Notes under the pieces: generated by a model
The model's database searches: none
What the model saw: only the letters and a program-made list of their open reading frames with translations
What the model was told of the DNA's origin: nothing
Program-made: the position numbers and the translations under genes
Shown here: positions 7,467 to 16,508 of the stretch, one piece after another
How positions within the stretch are numbered: position 1 is the first letter of the stretch
How the letters are laid out: each line of letters begins with the position of its first letter
DNA from: Microbispora bryophytorum
GTDB lineage: Bacteria; Actinomycetota; Actinomycetes; Streptosporangiales; Streptosporangiaceae
Assembly: GCF_006874465.1 (NCBI RefSeq)
Contig: NZ_VIRL01000001.1
Coordinates: 372,001-436,000, forward strand
Direction of reading: 5' to 3'
DNA length: 64,000 nt

Positions 7467-9232
7467 ACCACATGACCCCGAGCTACGAACAGTTCGCCGT
7501 AGCTGACCGGGACCGACCGCACGCGGCAGCCGCACCTGCGCGGCACGCCGCGTCGGTCGACAGCGCGGCAAGGCGACCGGTTGGGACTCCTTCCCGGGTG
7601 GCAATGCGTGTCGTTGCCGCTGCCGGCGTGACCATCGGCTTGTGCGCCGTGGTGGTCGTCACCGCGGCCTCGGCTCATGCGACGCCGACTCCCCTGCCCT
7701 CCCCTGTTCCTGGGGCGTCCCCGTCCGCTCCCGGTGATCTGCCGGTGCCGGAGGGGACGGGGGTCGGCTTCGGCATCGGGGACTGGATCACCGGCCAGAT
7801 CAACTCCTGGTTCGCCGGCCTGGTGTACCTGGCGATCAAGCCGCTGCTGGACCTGCTGGCGGTGACGCTGCTGGCCACCCCGGACGTGTCCGGCAGCGGC
7901 CGGGTCTTCGACCTGTGGAAGGCGACCGCCGCGATCGCCAACACCGGGTTCGTCCTGCTGGCCACCATCGGTGCGATCAGCGCGATGGGCCACCAGACCG
8001 TGCAGACGCGCTACGCGGTCAAGGAGGTCCTGCCCCGGCTGTTCATCGCCGTCCTGGCCGCCAACACCAGCTTCCTGCTGTGCGGGAAGGTCATCGAGAT
8101 CGCAAACGCCCTGTCCAAGGCCCTGCTCGGGCAGGACTTCGACGGCCGCCGCGCCGCCGCCACCCTCCAGCTGCTGATCGTCGCGCCGGGCGCCTCGCAG
8201 CAGATCTTCTACGTCCTGCTCGCCCTGGTCGCGGTCGTCTTGCTGCTGCTGTTGCTCATCACGTTCGTCATGCGGGCGGCGCTGGTGCTGTTGCTGACGG
8301 TCGCCTCGCCGCTCGCGCTGGCCTGCCTGGCCCTGCCGTACACGGAGGGGCTGGCCCGGTTCTGGTGGCGGGCCTTCACCGGGCTCCTGCTTATCCAGGT
8401 CACCCAGTCGCTCACGCTCGTCCTGGCTGTGCGGATCTTCTTCAACCAGGACGGCCGACTACTGCTCGGCATCGTCCCGACCGGCCAGCTCGTCAACCTG
8501 GTGCTCGCCCTGTGCCTGCTGATCATCTTGATCCGCATTCCTGGCTGGATCTCTCGCCGGATCTTCGCCGGGGTCGGCGGCCACTCGACGATCGGCCGGA
8601 TGGTCAAGTACGCCCTGGCCTACAAGCTCACCTCGCCCGTCCTGGCCGCCCTGCACCTCCGCCCGGGTGGACGCCGGAGCAGCACGCCTCGGGCCGCCGG
8701 GCACATGGCCGCCGCCCACGCGATGGCCGGGAGAACGATGGCCAGCCGAGCGCTTCCGGCGCTCGCCGCCGGTCCTGCTGGTACGGCTACCGCTGCCGGC
8801 GCGACTGCAGTGACCGGAACCGCCGCCTCTGCGGCCCGAGGTGGGCCCGGCCCTGCCAAACACGCGCCCGTGGCCGCCCGCCGTCCGGTGAACCCGGCGG
8901 ATTGGGAGGCCGCCCCGGTCAAGCACGCTCCGTCCGCTCCTGCCGTCCAGGGCAAGTACCGGAGGCCGCCGCGGCCGTCCGGTCCGGTTCCCCCGACGAC
9001 GCCGGTGTACGGCCACCCGCGCGAGACCTACTACGCAAACGGCCCGGCCGGGCTGGCCCAAATGTACCGGCTCCGCACCCAGAACAGCCCATCACGGCCT
9101 GCCCGCCCACCGGTCCCGCCGGTGATGTTCCGGCCTCCCGTCTACCCCTCGCAGGGCGTCGCCAGAGGCGCGCACGACGCAGCGGATCGCCGTACTCCGC
9201 CCCCCAACCCCACAGGAGATGAGGGCCGATGA
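7463..9232 (+). CDS. Polytopic T4SS membrane protein (VirB6/TrbL-like)
   Basis: 589 residues. A signal-like hydrophobic segment at ~45-72 ends in A-S-A-H-A, followed by a Pro-rich spacer. About six further membrane helices lie between ~110 and 370, including a strongly hydrophobic V-V-L-L-L-L-L-L-I run. A ~200-residue Ala/Pro-rich hydrophilic tail follows. This layout matches TrbL/VirB6 inner-membrane channel proteins of actinobacterial conjugation systems. Starts and stops overlap on both sides (GTGA upstream, ATGA downstream), indicating translational coupling. Confidence 0.75.
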   Translation: MNHMTPSYEQFAVADRDRPHAAAAPARHAASVDSAARRPVGTPSRVAMRVVAAAGVTIGLCAVVVVTAASAHATPTPLPSPVPGASPSAPGDLPVPEGTGVGFGIGDWITGQINSWFAGLVYLAIKPLLDLLAVTLLATPDVSGSGRVFDLWKATAAIANTGFVLLATIGAISAMGHQTVQTRYAVKEVLPRLFIAVLAANTSFLLCGKVIEIANALSKALLGQDFDGRRAAATLQLLIVAPGASQQIFYVLLALVAVVLLLLLLITFVMRAALVLLLTVASPLALACLALPYTEGLARFWWRAFTGLLLIQVTQSLTLVLAVRIFFNQDGRLLLGIVPTGQLVNLVLALCLLIILIRIPGWISRRIFAGVGGHSTIGRMVKYALAYKLTSPVLAALHLRPGGRRSSTPRAAGHMAAAHAMAGRTMASRALPALAAGPAGTATAAGATAVTGTAASAARGGPGPAKHAPVAARRPVNPADWEAAPVKHAPSAPAVQGKYRRPPRPSGPVPPTTPVYGHPRETYYANGPAGLAQMYRLRTQNSPSRPARPPVPPVMFRPPVYPSQGVARGAHDAADRRTPPPNPTGDEGR

Positions 9233-10164
9233 GCTGGGTGCAGCCGGTTCGCATCCCCGCCGACGTGGACCAGGAAGACAAAATCGTCGCGGGGTTCACC
9301 GCCCGCCAGGTGGTCATCCTGGTCGGCACCGGCGCTCTGCTCTACGCCGCGTACGTGCTCGTCGGTGACCGGGTGCCGCTCGTGGTCTGCGCCGCGGTGG
9401 CGCTGCCGATCGCGGTGGCCGGGATCCTACTCGCGACCGCCCGACACGACGGTTTGTCGCTCGACCGCTACCTGCTCGCCGTCGTCCGCCACCTGCGCGC
9501 ACCCAAACGCCTCGTCTCCGCTTCGCAGGAGGTGCCACCGCTTCCCACCTGGATCGGCGCCAGGCCCGGCCCTGCTCCTGCGCAGCTACGCCTTCCCGTC
9601 CAGGGGATGGCCGGGGACGGGCTACTCGACCTCGGCCCGGACGGCATCGCGGCCATCGCGGACGTGTCCACGGTCAGCTTCGCCCTGCGAGCCCCCGAAG
9701 AGCAGGGCGCGCTGGTCGCGGTGTTCGGGCGCTGGCTCAACTCGCTTTCGGGTCCGGTCCAGATCCTCGTACGCGCCGAACGGCTCGACCTCGCCGAGAC
9801 GATCACCTCCCTCGAGCACAACGCCCGCCAACTCCCACACCCGGCACTGTCGGCTGCCGCGCTCCAGCACGCCTACTTCCTCGCCGGCCTCGCCGAGCGG
9901 CACGACCTGCTGCGCCGCCAGGTCCTCCTGATCGTGCGCGAGTCCGCGACAGGAAAGGCGCGGGAGGCCGCGGCAGCCCGTGCCCTGCGGCGACTGGAAG
10001 AGGCATCCCGGCTGCTGTCCGCATGCGGGCTGACCGTACGGCTCCTGGACGAGGCGGCAGCCTCCCGCCTGCTGACCGCCTGCTTCGACCCTGCGGCGCC
10101 GCCGCTGCCCGGCGCCCAAATGGCGGCCCCGGATCAGGTCATTACGAGGGGAGAAAACTGGTGA
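9229..10164 (+). CDS. PrgI/VirB3-like T4SS protein
   Basis: 311 residues. The first ~100 match the PrgI family: a short motif with I-P-A-D-V-D-Q-E-D-K-I, then two adjacent membrane helices (~25-45 and ~50-68). The C-terminal two thirds is soluble and resembles the N-terminal domain of VirB4-type partners (F-A-L-R-A-P-E-E-Q-G-A-L near 150). PrgI/VirB3 proteins dock VirB4 to the membrane, and the VirB4 gene follows directly with a GTGA overlap. Start ATG 9229 overlaps the previous stop. Confidence 0.8.
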   Translation: MSWVQPVRIPADVDQEDKIVAGFTARQVVILVGTGALLYAAYVLVGDRVPLVVCAAVALPIAVAGILLATARHDGLSLDRYLLAVVRHLRAPKRLVSASQEVPPLPTWIGARPGPAPAQLRLPVQGMAGDGLLDLGPDGIAAIADVSTVSFALRAPEEQGALVAVFGRWLNSLSGPVQILVRAERLDLAETITSLEHNARQLPHPALSAAALQHAYFLAGLAERHDLLRRQVLLIVRESATGKAREAAAARALRRLEEASRLLSACGLTVRLLDEAAASRLLTACFDPAAPPLPGAQMAAPDQVITRGENW

Positions 10165-11930
10165 AACTCAGTTCGCGCCGTAACTCACGACTTGGGCATG
10201 GATTCGGCCCCGACGCGGTCGAAGTCCGGCCCCGGCAACTGCAGGTCAGCGACAACCACTGCGCGACGCTCGCCGTCACCGGCTACCCGCGCGAGGTCAC
10301 ACCCGGCTGGCTGGAACCCCTGCTCACCTACCCCGGGCGGCTGGATGTGTCCTTCCACGTCGACCCGGTGCCGTCCCTGGTCGCCTCCGACCGGCTCCGC
10401 AAACAGCTCGCCCGCCTGGAATCCGGCCTGCGCAGCGACCAGCAGCACGGCCGGCTCATCGACCCCAGCGCAGAGGTCGCCGCCGAAGACGCCCAGGAGC
10501 TGGCCTCACGCATCGCGCGAGGACAGGCCAAGCTGTTCCGCACCTCGATCTACCTCACCGTTCACGCCACGACAGCCGAGGAATTGGAGGACGCCTGCGC
10601 CCAGGTCCGGGCCCTGGCCGGGTCGCTCCTGCTGGACGCGCGTGTGGTGACCTTCCGGCAACTCCAGGGCTGGGTGTCGGCGCTGCCTATGGCGTACGAC
10701 AACCTGCAGATGCGCCGCACCTTCGACACCCCGGCGCTCGCGGCGGCCTTCCCTTTCACCTCTCCCGACCTGACCGCCGACCTTGGACCCACCACGGTTC
10801 TGTACGGCGCGAACGCGGCCAGCTCCTCTCTCGTGGCCTGGGACCGGTTCGCCCAGCCCAACCACAACTCGACAATCCTGGGCTGTTCCGGCGGCGGCAA
10901 GTCCTACCTGGCCAAGCTGGAAGCACTGCGCTCGCTCTACACCGGCGTCGAGGTCGCCGTCATCGACCCCGAAGACGAGTACGCCCGCCTGTGCGCGGCC
11001 GTCGGCGGCGCCTACCTGCAGCTCGGCGCGGCGAACGTCCGGCTCAACCCCTTCGACCTGCCGCCTCCGGATCAGCGGGAGGGCGACGCGCTCACCAGAC
11101 GCTCGCTGTTCCTGCATACCCTGGTCGCGGTCATGCTCGGAGAGCCGCTCGACAAGGCCAGCAAGGCCGCGCTCGACCGGGCCATCATCGCCGCCTACAA
11201 GAGCGCGGGGATCACCTTCGACCGGCGGACCTGGAAACGTCGCCCGCCGCTCATGCGCAATCTCGCCGACGCGCTGGCCATCGACGACGACCCCAAGGCC
11301 GGGGAGCTGGCCGCCGGGCTCGCGCCGTACGTCACCGGAAGCCACCGCCGGCTCTTCGACGGCCACACCACCACGCGGCCCGACTCCCACCTCATCGTGT
11401 TCTCCTTGCGGGATCTGCCGGACGAGCTCAAGGCGGTCGGCACGCTGCTGACCCTGGATGCGGTGTGGCGGCGGATCTCCGACCCGGGCAATCGCCGCCC
11501 TCGTCTCGTTGTGGTCGACGAGGCGTGGCTGCTCATGCGTGACCCGGAGGGTGCGAAGTTCCTGCTGCGGATGGCCAAGAGCGCCCGCAAGCACTGGGCC
11601 GGGCTGTCGGTGGTCACCCAGGACGCCGCCGACCTGCTCGGCTCCGACATCGGGCAGGCGATCATCGCCAACTCCGCCACCCAGATCCTGCTCCGCCAGG
11701 CACCCCAGGCGATCGACAGAGTCGCCGAGGCCTTCCGCCTGTCCGATGGCGAACGCCAGCTCCTGCTGTCGGCCGAGCGCGGTTTCGGGCTCCTGGCCGC
11801 CGACTCCGGCGCGTCGCGAGTCACCTTCCAGGTCCTGGCCAGCGAGCAGGAACACCGCCTGGCCACGTCATCACCCTCCGAGCTGGCCGCCTATGGAGAC
11901 CTCACGGCAGACGAGGAGGACGAGTTCTGA
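10161..11930 (+). CDS. virB4: VirB4-family T4SS ATPase
   Basis: 589-residue ATPase that energises assembly of the transfer channel at the inner membrane. Walker A is G-C-S-G-G-G-K-S (~240-247), Walker B is L-V-V-V-D-E-A-W-L-L-M (~449-459), and V-T-Q-D-A-A-D is the downstream sensor/Q motif. The length is short of classical VirB4 (~800), mainly at the N terminus, as in other actinobacterial members. GTG 10161 is chosen because GAGGGGAG lies 7 nt upstream and GTGA overlaps the PrgI stop. Confidence 0.9.
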   Translation: MKLSSRRNSRLGHGFGPDAVEVRPRQLQVSDNHCATLAVTGYPREVTPGWLEPLLTYPGRLDVSFHVDPVPSLVASDRLRKQLARLESGLRSDQQHGRLIDPSAEVAAEDAQELASRIARGQAKLFRTSIYLTVHATTAEELEDACAQVRALAGSLLLDARVVTFRQLQGWVSALPMAYDNLQMRRTFDTPALAAAFPFTSPDLTADLGPTTVLYGANAASSSLVAWDRFAQPNHNSTILGCSGGGKSYLAKLEALRSLYTGVEVAVIDPEDEYARLCAAVGGAYLQLGAANVRLNPFDLPPPDQREGDALTRRSLFLHTLVAVMLGEPLDKASKAALDRAIIAAYKSAGITFDRRTWKRRPPLMRNLADALAIDDDPKAGELAAGLAPYVTGSHRRLFDGHTTTRPDSHLIVFSLRDLPDELKAVGTLLTLDAVWRRISDPGNRRPRLVVVDEAWLLMRDPEGAKFLLRMAKSARKHWAGLSVVTQDAADLLGSDIGQAIIANSATQILLRQAPQAIDRVAEAFRLSDGERQLLLSAERGFGLLAADSGASRVTFQVLASEQEHRLATSSPSELAAYGDLTADEEDEF

Positions 11931-14359
11931 TGCTCCAGAACCTTCCCTATGGCCCCGATGCCTTCATCGAGATGCTCCTGACCTGGGTGAGCACCCATGT
12001 CTGGTGGCTCACCTTCGGGGTTTCGGCCGCTGCGATCGTGCTTGAACTGCTCAGCGCCCTGGTCGTACGGCTGCGCCACCGCGCCGCGGCCAAAGGGGCG
12101 CGGTGCGTGGAGATCCTCGCGCCTCCAGTGGCGGACATGGCGGGGTCGGAGGCGCTGTGGACCAACTTGATGGGGCTGCTGCGCCCGGCCTGGAAGCGTG
12201 CCCTGTTCGGTCAGCCGCACCTGGCCTTCGAGTACGTCTTCGGCGTCGGCGGCGTACGGATCCGGCTGTGGGTTCCGGGCACCGTCCCGCAGCACCTGGT
12301 GGAGCACGCGATCGAGTCGGCCTGGCCGTCGGCGCGCACGGCGGTCGTGGAGGCGGCCCCGTCGGTCCCGCTGACCGGGCAGGCGACCGGCGGGCACCTG
12401 GTGATCGCCCGAAGCGAGCTGCTGCCGATCCGCCACTCCCATGACCACGACCCGCTCCGCGCCCTGCTCGGAGCCGCCGTGGGCATGCCCGCCTGGCAGC
12501 ACGCCGCCATCCAGATCCTCGCCCGGCCCGCGACCGGCCGCCGCCTCGCGCAGCTGATCAGCGGAGGCCCCACCGGAGCGACCACGAGGGGCGGGCTGGC
12601 CGTACCGCTCGGGCTGGTGCGCGCCTTTCTGGACTTCGTCACCCCCGGCCCGATGCACCCCCGGCTCCATCCAGCGCATCTCAACCCCACCAATCGTGCC
12701 GCCCGGCTGGAGGAATCGGCCGAAGCACGGGCCATTCGCGACAAGGCCCAGCGTCCACGGTACGAGGTCGCGATCCGCTACGCCGTACAGGCAGACGACC
12801 CCACATCGGGGGACGAGCGCGACCGCAAGCAGGCCCGCGAGGCCCGGCGCAGCGCCATCCGAGGCCGGGCGCACGCGATCGCCTCATCGTTCGCCCTGTT
12901 CGCCGGACACAACCGGTTGGAACGGCACCGGCTCGCGCTGCCCGCCGAGCGGGTGGCCTCCCGGATGCTCCGGCGCGGGTTCCTGCTGTCGGTGCCCGAG
13001 ATCGCCGCTCTCGCACACCTTCCCCTCGACGCCGCCGTACCGGGTCTGAGCCGTGCCGGGGCCAGGTCGGTGCCGCCCGCGCCGCAGGTCGCCGCGAAGG
13101 GCAAGGTGCTCGGCTTCTGCGACGCCGGGCACGTGCGGCCGGTCGCGCTGCGCGTGGCCGACTCCTTCCACCACGTGCACGTCCTCGGCCCGAACGGCAC
13201 CGGCAAAAGCACGCTGTTGGCCCAGATGATCCTGTCCGACATCGAGGCCGGCCATGGCGTCGCCGTCGTCGACGCGAAGGGCGACCTGGTTACCGACCTG
13301 CTCGGCCTCATCCCCGAAGAAGCGGGCGAGCGCGTAGCTCTGATCGACCCGGATGACCGCCATCCCCGGCCGGCGCTCAACGTGCTAAGCGGCCCCGACC
13401 GGGAAACCCTCGCGGACAACCTCGTCGGCATCTTCCACAAGATTTACGCCGACTCCTGGGGCCCGCGCAGCGACGACATCCTGCGCGGCTGCGCCCTCAC
13501 ACTCTCCCGCAACGGCGGGACCCTGGCCGACATCCCGGCCTTGCTCAGCAATCCCCTCTTCCGCAAGGACCTCACCGAACGGCTCGACGATCCCTTCCTG
13601 CTGGGGTTCTGGAACTGGTACGAGCACCTGTCCGAGCAGGCCCAGGCACACGTCACCGCGCCCATCATGAACAAGCTGCGCGCGTTCCTGCTCCGCCCGT
13701 TCGTCCGGGACATCCTCGGCTCCGCCCGGTCCACCTTCGACGTCGGCGACGTCCTGGACGGCAAGATCCTGCTCGCCCGGCTACCCAAGGGCGTCCTCGG
13801 CGACGACACCGCCCGCCTGCTCGGCTCGCTCCTACTGGCCCAGGTCTGGCAGGCCGCCTCCCACCGCGCCCGGCTCGGACACGCCCGCTCGCCCTCCGCG
13901 CTGTACGTGGACGAGACGCAGAACTTCCTCAACCTTCCGCACGCGCTGGCGGACATGCTCGCCGAGGCCCGCGCGTACCGGCTGTCGATGGTGCTCGCTC
14001 ACCAGCATCTGGCCCAGCTCCCCCGGGACCTGTGCCAGGCCATCAGCTCCGATGCCCGCAACAAGGTCTACTTCTCGCTATCACCGGAGGACGCCCGCGA
14101 GGTCGAGCACCACTTCAGCCCGTACCTGACCCGGCACGACCTGGCCAATCTCGGCGCCTTCCAGGCCGCCGCCCGGCTCGTGGTGCGCTCCGCGGAGGCC
14201 CCGCCCTTCACCCTGCGCACCCGCCCGCTGCCCGAGCCCGATGCCGACCTCGCCGCGCGCGTACGGCTCGCCGCCGCCCGCGCCCACGGCCGGCACCCCG
14301 CAGCGAGTGACCCCCTGCCGGAAGGAGACCCCCGCACCCAACCAAAAGGAGACGAATGA
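11930..14359 (+). CDS. VirD4/TraD-like coupling protein (conjugative DNA transfer ATPase)
   Basis: 809 residues. One N-terminal membrane helix lies at ~25-45, then a long soluble region (45-400) and a RecA-like motor. Walker A G-P-N-G-T-G-K-S-T is near 420, followed by V-A-V-V-D-A-K-G-D-L; Walker B L-Y-V-D-E-T-Q-N-F-L is near 658, followed by V-L-A-H-Q-H-L. Coupling proteins deliver the relaxase-DNA complex to the channel; the H-Q sensor and D-A-K-G-D box are typical of TraD/TraG-related ATPases. It overlaps VirB4 as TGATG. No relaxase gene is visible nearby, so its substrate protein must be encoded elsewhere. Confidence 0.88.
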   Translation: MLQNLPYGPDAFIEMLLTWVSTHVWWLTFGVSAAAIVLELLSALVVRLRHRAAAKGARCVEILAPPVADMAGSEALWTNLMGLLRPAWKRALFGQPHLAFEYVFGVGGVRIRLWVPGTVPQHLVEHAIESAWPSARTAVVEAAPSVPLTGQATGGHLVIARSELLPIRHSHDHDPLRALLGAAVGMPAWQHAAIQILARPATGRRLAQLISGGPTGATTRGGLAVPLGLVRAFLDFVTPGPMHPRLHPAHLNPTNRAARLEESAEARAIRDKAQRPRYEVAIRYAVQADDPTSGDERDRKQAREARRSAIRGRAHAIASSFALFAGHNRLERHRLALPAERVASRMLRRGFLLSVPEIAALAHLPLDAAVPGLSRAGARSVPPAPQVAAKGKVLGFCDAGHVRPVALRVADSFHHVHVLGPNGTGKSTLLAQMILSDIEAGHGVAVVDAKGDLVTDLLGLIPEEAGERVALIDPDDRHPRPALNVLSGPDRETLADNLVGIFHKIYADSWGPRSDDILRGCALTLSRNGGTLADIPALLSNPLFRKDLTERLDDPFLLGFWNWYEHLSEQAQAHVTAPIMNKLRAFLLRPFVRDILGSARSTFDVGDVLDGKILLARLPKGVLGDDTARLLGSLLLAQVWQAASHRARLGHARSPSALYVDETQNFLNLPHALADMLAEARAYRLSMVLAHQHLAQLPRDLCQAISSDARNKVYFSLSPEDAREVEHHFSPYLTRHDLANLGAFQAAARLVVRSAEAPPFTLRTRPLPEPDADLAARVRLAAARAHGRHPAASDPLPEGDPRTQPKGDE

Positions 14360-15186
14360 ACCAGCACTACACGCCTCGCGTCCTCGACTCGCTTGTCATG
14401 CGGCTCACGAGCCACGACCGGCGCCTGCTCCGCATGGTCTGGACCCACGAGGTCCTGACCACCCACCAGCTCCTCCAGGCTGCGTTCGACAACGACCACA
14501 CCGGCCGCCACCGCCTGGTCAAGCTGAACCGCCTCGGCGCGCTCGACCGCTTCCGTCCCCGGCCCCCTCTCGGCTCCGCACCCTGGCACTACGTCCTGGG
14601 AGAGGCCGGCGCCGCCGTCCTGGCCCTGGAAGACGGGGTCACCCTGTCGGAGTTCGGATACCGGCGCGGCCAGGCCCTGTCCATCGCCTACGGCCAGCGG
14701 CTCGCACACACCATCGGCGTGAACGGCGTCTTCGCCGCCCTCTCCGGCCACGCCCGCCGTTCGGCTGAATGCCGCCTGGACGCCTGGTGGACCGAGGCCC
14801 AGTGCAAGGCCATCTGGGGCAAGCACGTGCGGCCCGACGCCTACGGCCGATGGACCGACAATGGCCTCACCCTGGACTTCTTCCTCGAATACGACACCGG
14901 CACCGAAACACTCGACCGAGTCGCCGCGAAACTCGGCGGGTACGCCTCACTGGCCGCCGCCAGCGGGATCGATACCCCCGTCCTGTTCCTGACCAGCACC
15001 TCGCGGCGCGAAGCCAACCTGCATGACCGGCTGCGCCTCCGAGGGGCTCTCGTGTCGGTACCCGTCGCGACCGCCACCGAGGGCCAGGAACCGCACGAGG
15101 CGATGTGGCTACCGGGCAACCGGACGGAAGGACGGCTCCGCCTCGCCGAACTCGCGCGCCATTTCGGCCAGGAGGCGCGCCCTTGA
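14356..15186 (+). CDS. Replication-relaxation family protein
   Basis: 276 residues matching actinobacterial replication-relaxation (Replic_Relax) proteins. An N-terminal winged-helix region carries L-T-S-H-D-R-R-L-L-R-M-V-W-T-H-E-V-L-T-T-H-Q, and the centre carries D-F-F-L-E-Y-D-T-G-T-E, typical of the nuclease-like fold. Relatives lie in conjugative elements next to the coupling-protein gene, exactly as here, and are thought to act on DNA during transfer or replication; the mechanism is not established. ATGA overlap with the coupling protein; AAAAGGAGA precedes the start. Confidence 0.82.
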   Translation: MNQHYTPRVLDSLVMRLTSHDRRLLRMVWTHEVLTTHQLLQAAFDNDHTGRHRLVKLNRLGALDRFRPRPPLGSAPWHYVLGEAGAAVLALEDGVTLSEFGYRRGQALSIAYGQRLAHTIGVNGVFAALSGHARRSAECRLDAWWTEAQCKAIWGKHVRPDAYGRWTDNGLTLDFFLEYDTGTETLDRVAAKLGGYASLAAASGIDTPVLFLTSTSRREANLHDRLRLRGALVSVPVATATEGQEPHEAMWLPGNRTEGRLRLAELARHFGQEARP

Positions 15187-16454
15187 TCGCAGAGCTCGGG
15201 GTCGGCAAGTTCATCGCGACCGGCGGTTGCCTGGTATGCGGCGTCGTCGTCATCGCCGGGATCGGCGGCGGAGCCAAGTACGCCTTCACCGCCCGCGACA
15301 CGGCCAAGCTCCGAGCTGCGATCTGCGTCTACGCCGCTCCACCTGGCGCGATACGGCCGCTGCCCGCTGCCCCCTTCGGGCTCTCCTCCCAGCAGATCGC
15401 GAACGCCCGGGAGATCGTGAACGTCGCTGCCAAGCTGGCGCTGCCCAGGCGAGCCGCCGAGATTGCCCTCGCCGCCGCGATTCAGGAAAGCGGTCTTGCC
15501 AATTTAAGGACCGGCACCGGGTCGTACGGGCTGTTTCAGCAGCAACCGTCGCAAGGCTGGGGGACCAAGCAGCAGGTCACCGACCCGTCCCACGCGGCTC
15601 GTTCCTTCTACACGCGCCTGGTCGAGATCCCCGGCTGGGAGCACATGCCACTCACCCAGGCCGCGGCGCTCGTCCAGCGCCCCCGTGGGGACCTGCGCGA
15701 CGCCTACGCCAAGCACGAACCGCGCGCCAAGGCACTGGTCGCCCTGCTGTGGAAGGGCGGATCGCCCAGGCGAGCGGCCGTGGACACGGCCACGAGCGAC
15801 GACATGCGGGTCAGCATTCAAGCCGCCGCCGGGCTCGGCGTACCGCGTGACGCACTGGTGGCCGACATCGCGGCGGACCTGGCCGGCCAGAACTCAGGCG
15901 AGCAATTCGACCCTAACGAGATCAGGAAGCGCGCCGACGACATCGTGACCACGGTCGCGGGCCAGCTCTGCAAGGAACTGAAACTCAGGGCGAACAACCC
16001 TGCCGACGAGACGACCTCTGACGGAAACGCGCTGATCGAGGGCCCCGCTGGGCGAGGTGCGATCGCTGTCGGAGCCGCGCTGCGCATGATCGGCGTGCCC
16101 TACTCCTGGGGTGGCGGCGGGCCGGGCGGGCCGAGCTTCGGCACCGGCCGCGGGGCCGGGACCAAGGGCTTCGACTGCAGCGGCCTCACCGAGTACGCAT
16201 GGAGCAAGGCAGGAGTCAGCATCGGCTCTTCCACCGACCCCCAGTGGCACTCGGGCAAGCACGTCGACCGCTCCCAGCTCCAACCAGGCGACCTGGTCTT
16301 CTTCGCTTACAACCCCGGAGATCCCGACACGATCCACCATGTGGGCCTCTACATCGGCAAGGGGAAGATGGTCCACGCCCCGCATACCGGCAGCCACGTG
16401 CAGGTCGCCCCAATGTCGCGAAGCGACTACGCCGGAGCCGTGCGGCCTTCGTAG
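15183..16454 (+). CDS. T4SS peptidoglycan hydrolase: lysozyme-like + NlpC/P60
   Basis: 423 residues with an N-terminal membrane anchor (~10-35). A lysozyme-like domain has the likely catalytic Glu in I-Q-E-S-G-L (~100) and G-S-Y-G-L-F-Q. A C-terminal NlpC/P60 endopeptidase has catalytic Cys in F-D-C-S-G-L (~331) and His in I-H-H-V-G-L-Y-I-G (~384). It plays the VirB1-like role of opening the wall for the channel. TTG 15183 is preferred: AGGAGG lies 7 nt upstream and TTGA overlaps the previous stop. A decayed partial copy of this 3' end lies at 24151-24276, on the far side of the drm module. Confidence 0.87.
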   Translation: MIAELGVGKFIATGGCLVCGVVVIAGIGGGAKYAFTARDTAKLRAAICVYAAPPGAIRPLPAAPFGLSSQQIANAREIVNVAAKLALPRRAAEIALAAAIQESGLANLRTGTGSYGLFQQQPSQGWGTKQQVTDPSHAARSFYTRLVEIPGWEHMPLTQAAALVQRPRGDLRDAYAKHEPRAKALVALLWKGGSPRRAAVDTATSDDMRVSIQAAAGLGVPRDALVADIAADLAGQNSGEQFDPNEIRKRADDIVTTVAGQLCKELKLRANNPADETTSDGNALIEGPAGRGAIAVGAALRMIGVPYSWGGGGPGGPSFGTGRGAGTKGFDCSGLTEYAWSKAGVSIGSSTDPQWHSGKHVDRSQLQPGDLVFFAYNPGDPDTIHHVGLYIGKGKMVHAPHTGSHVQVAPMSRSDYAGAVRPS

Positions 16455-16508
16455 CGGAACGATTCGTGCTCCTCTTGACCGGTTACTTGTATCTACCCAC
16501 GGGCTCTT

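Noticed and set aside
10506..11855. 449-codon minus-strand open frame
   Set aside because: Antisense shadow of VirB4, a common result of high-GC codon use; no start site or domain.
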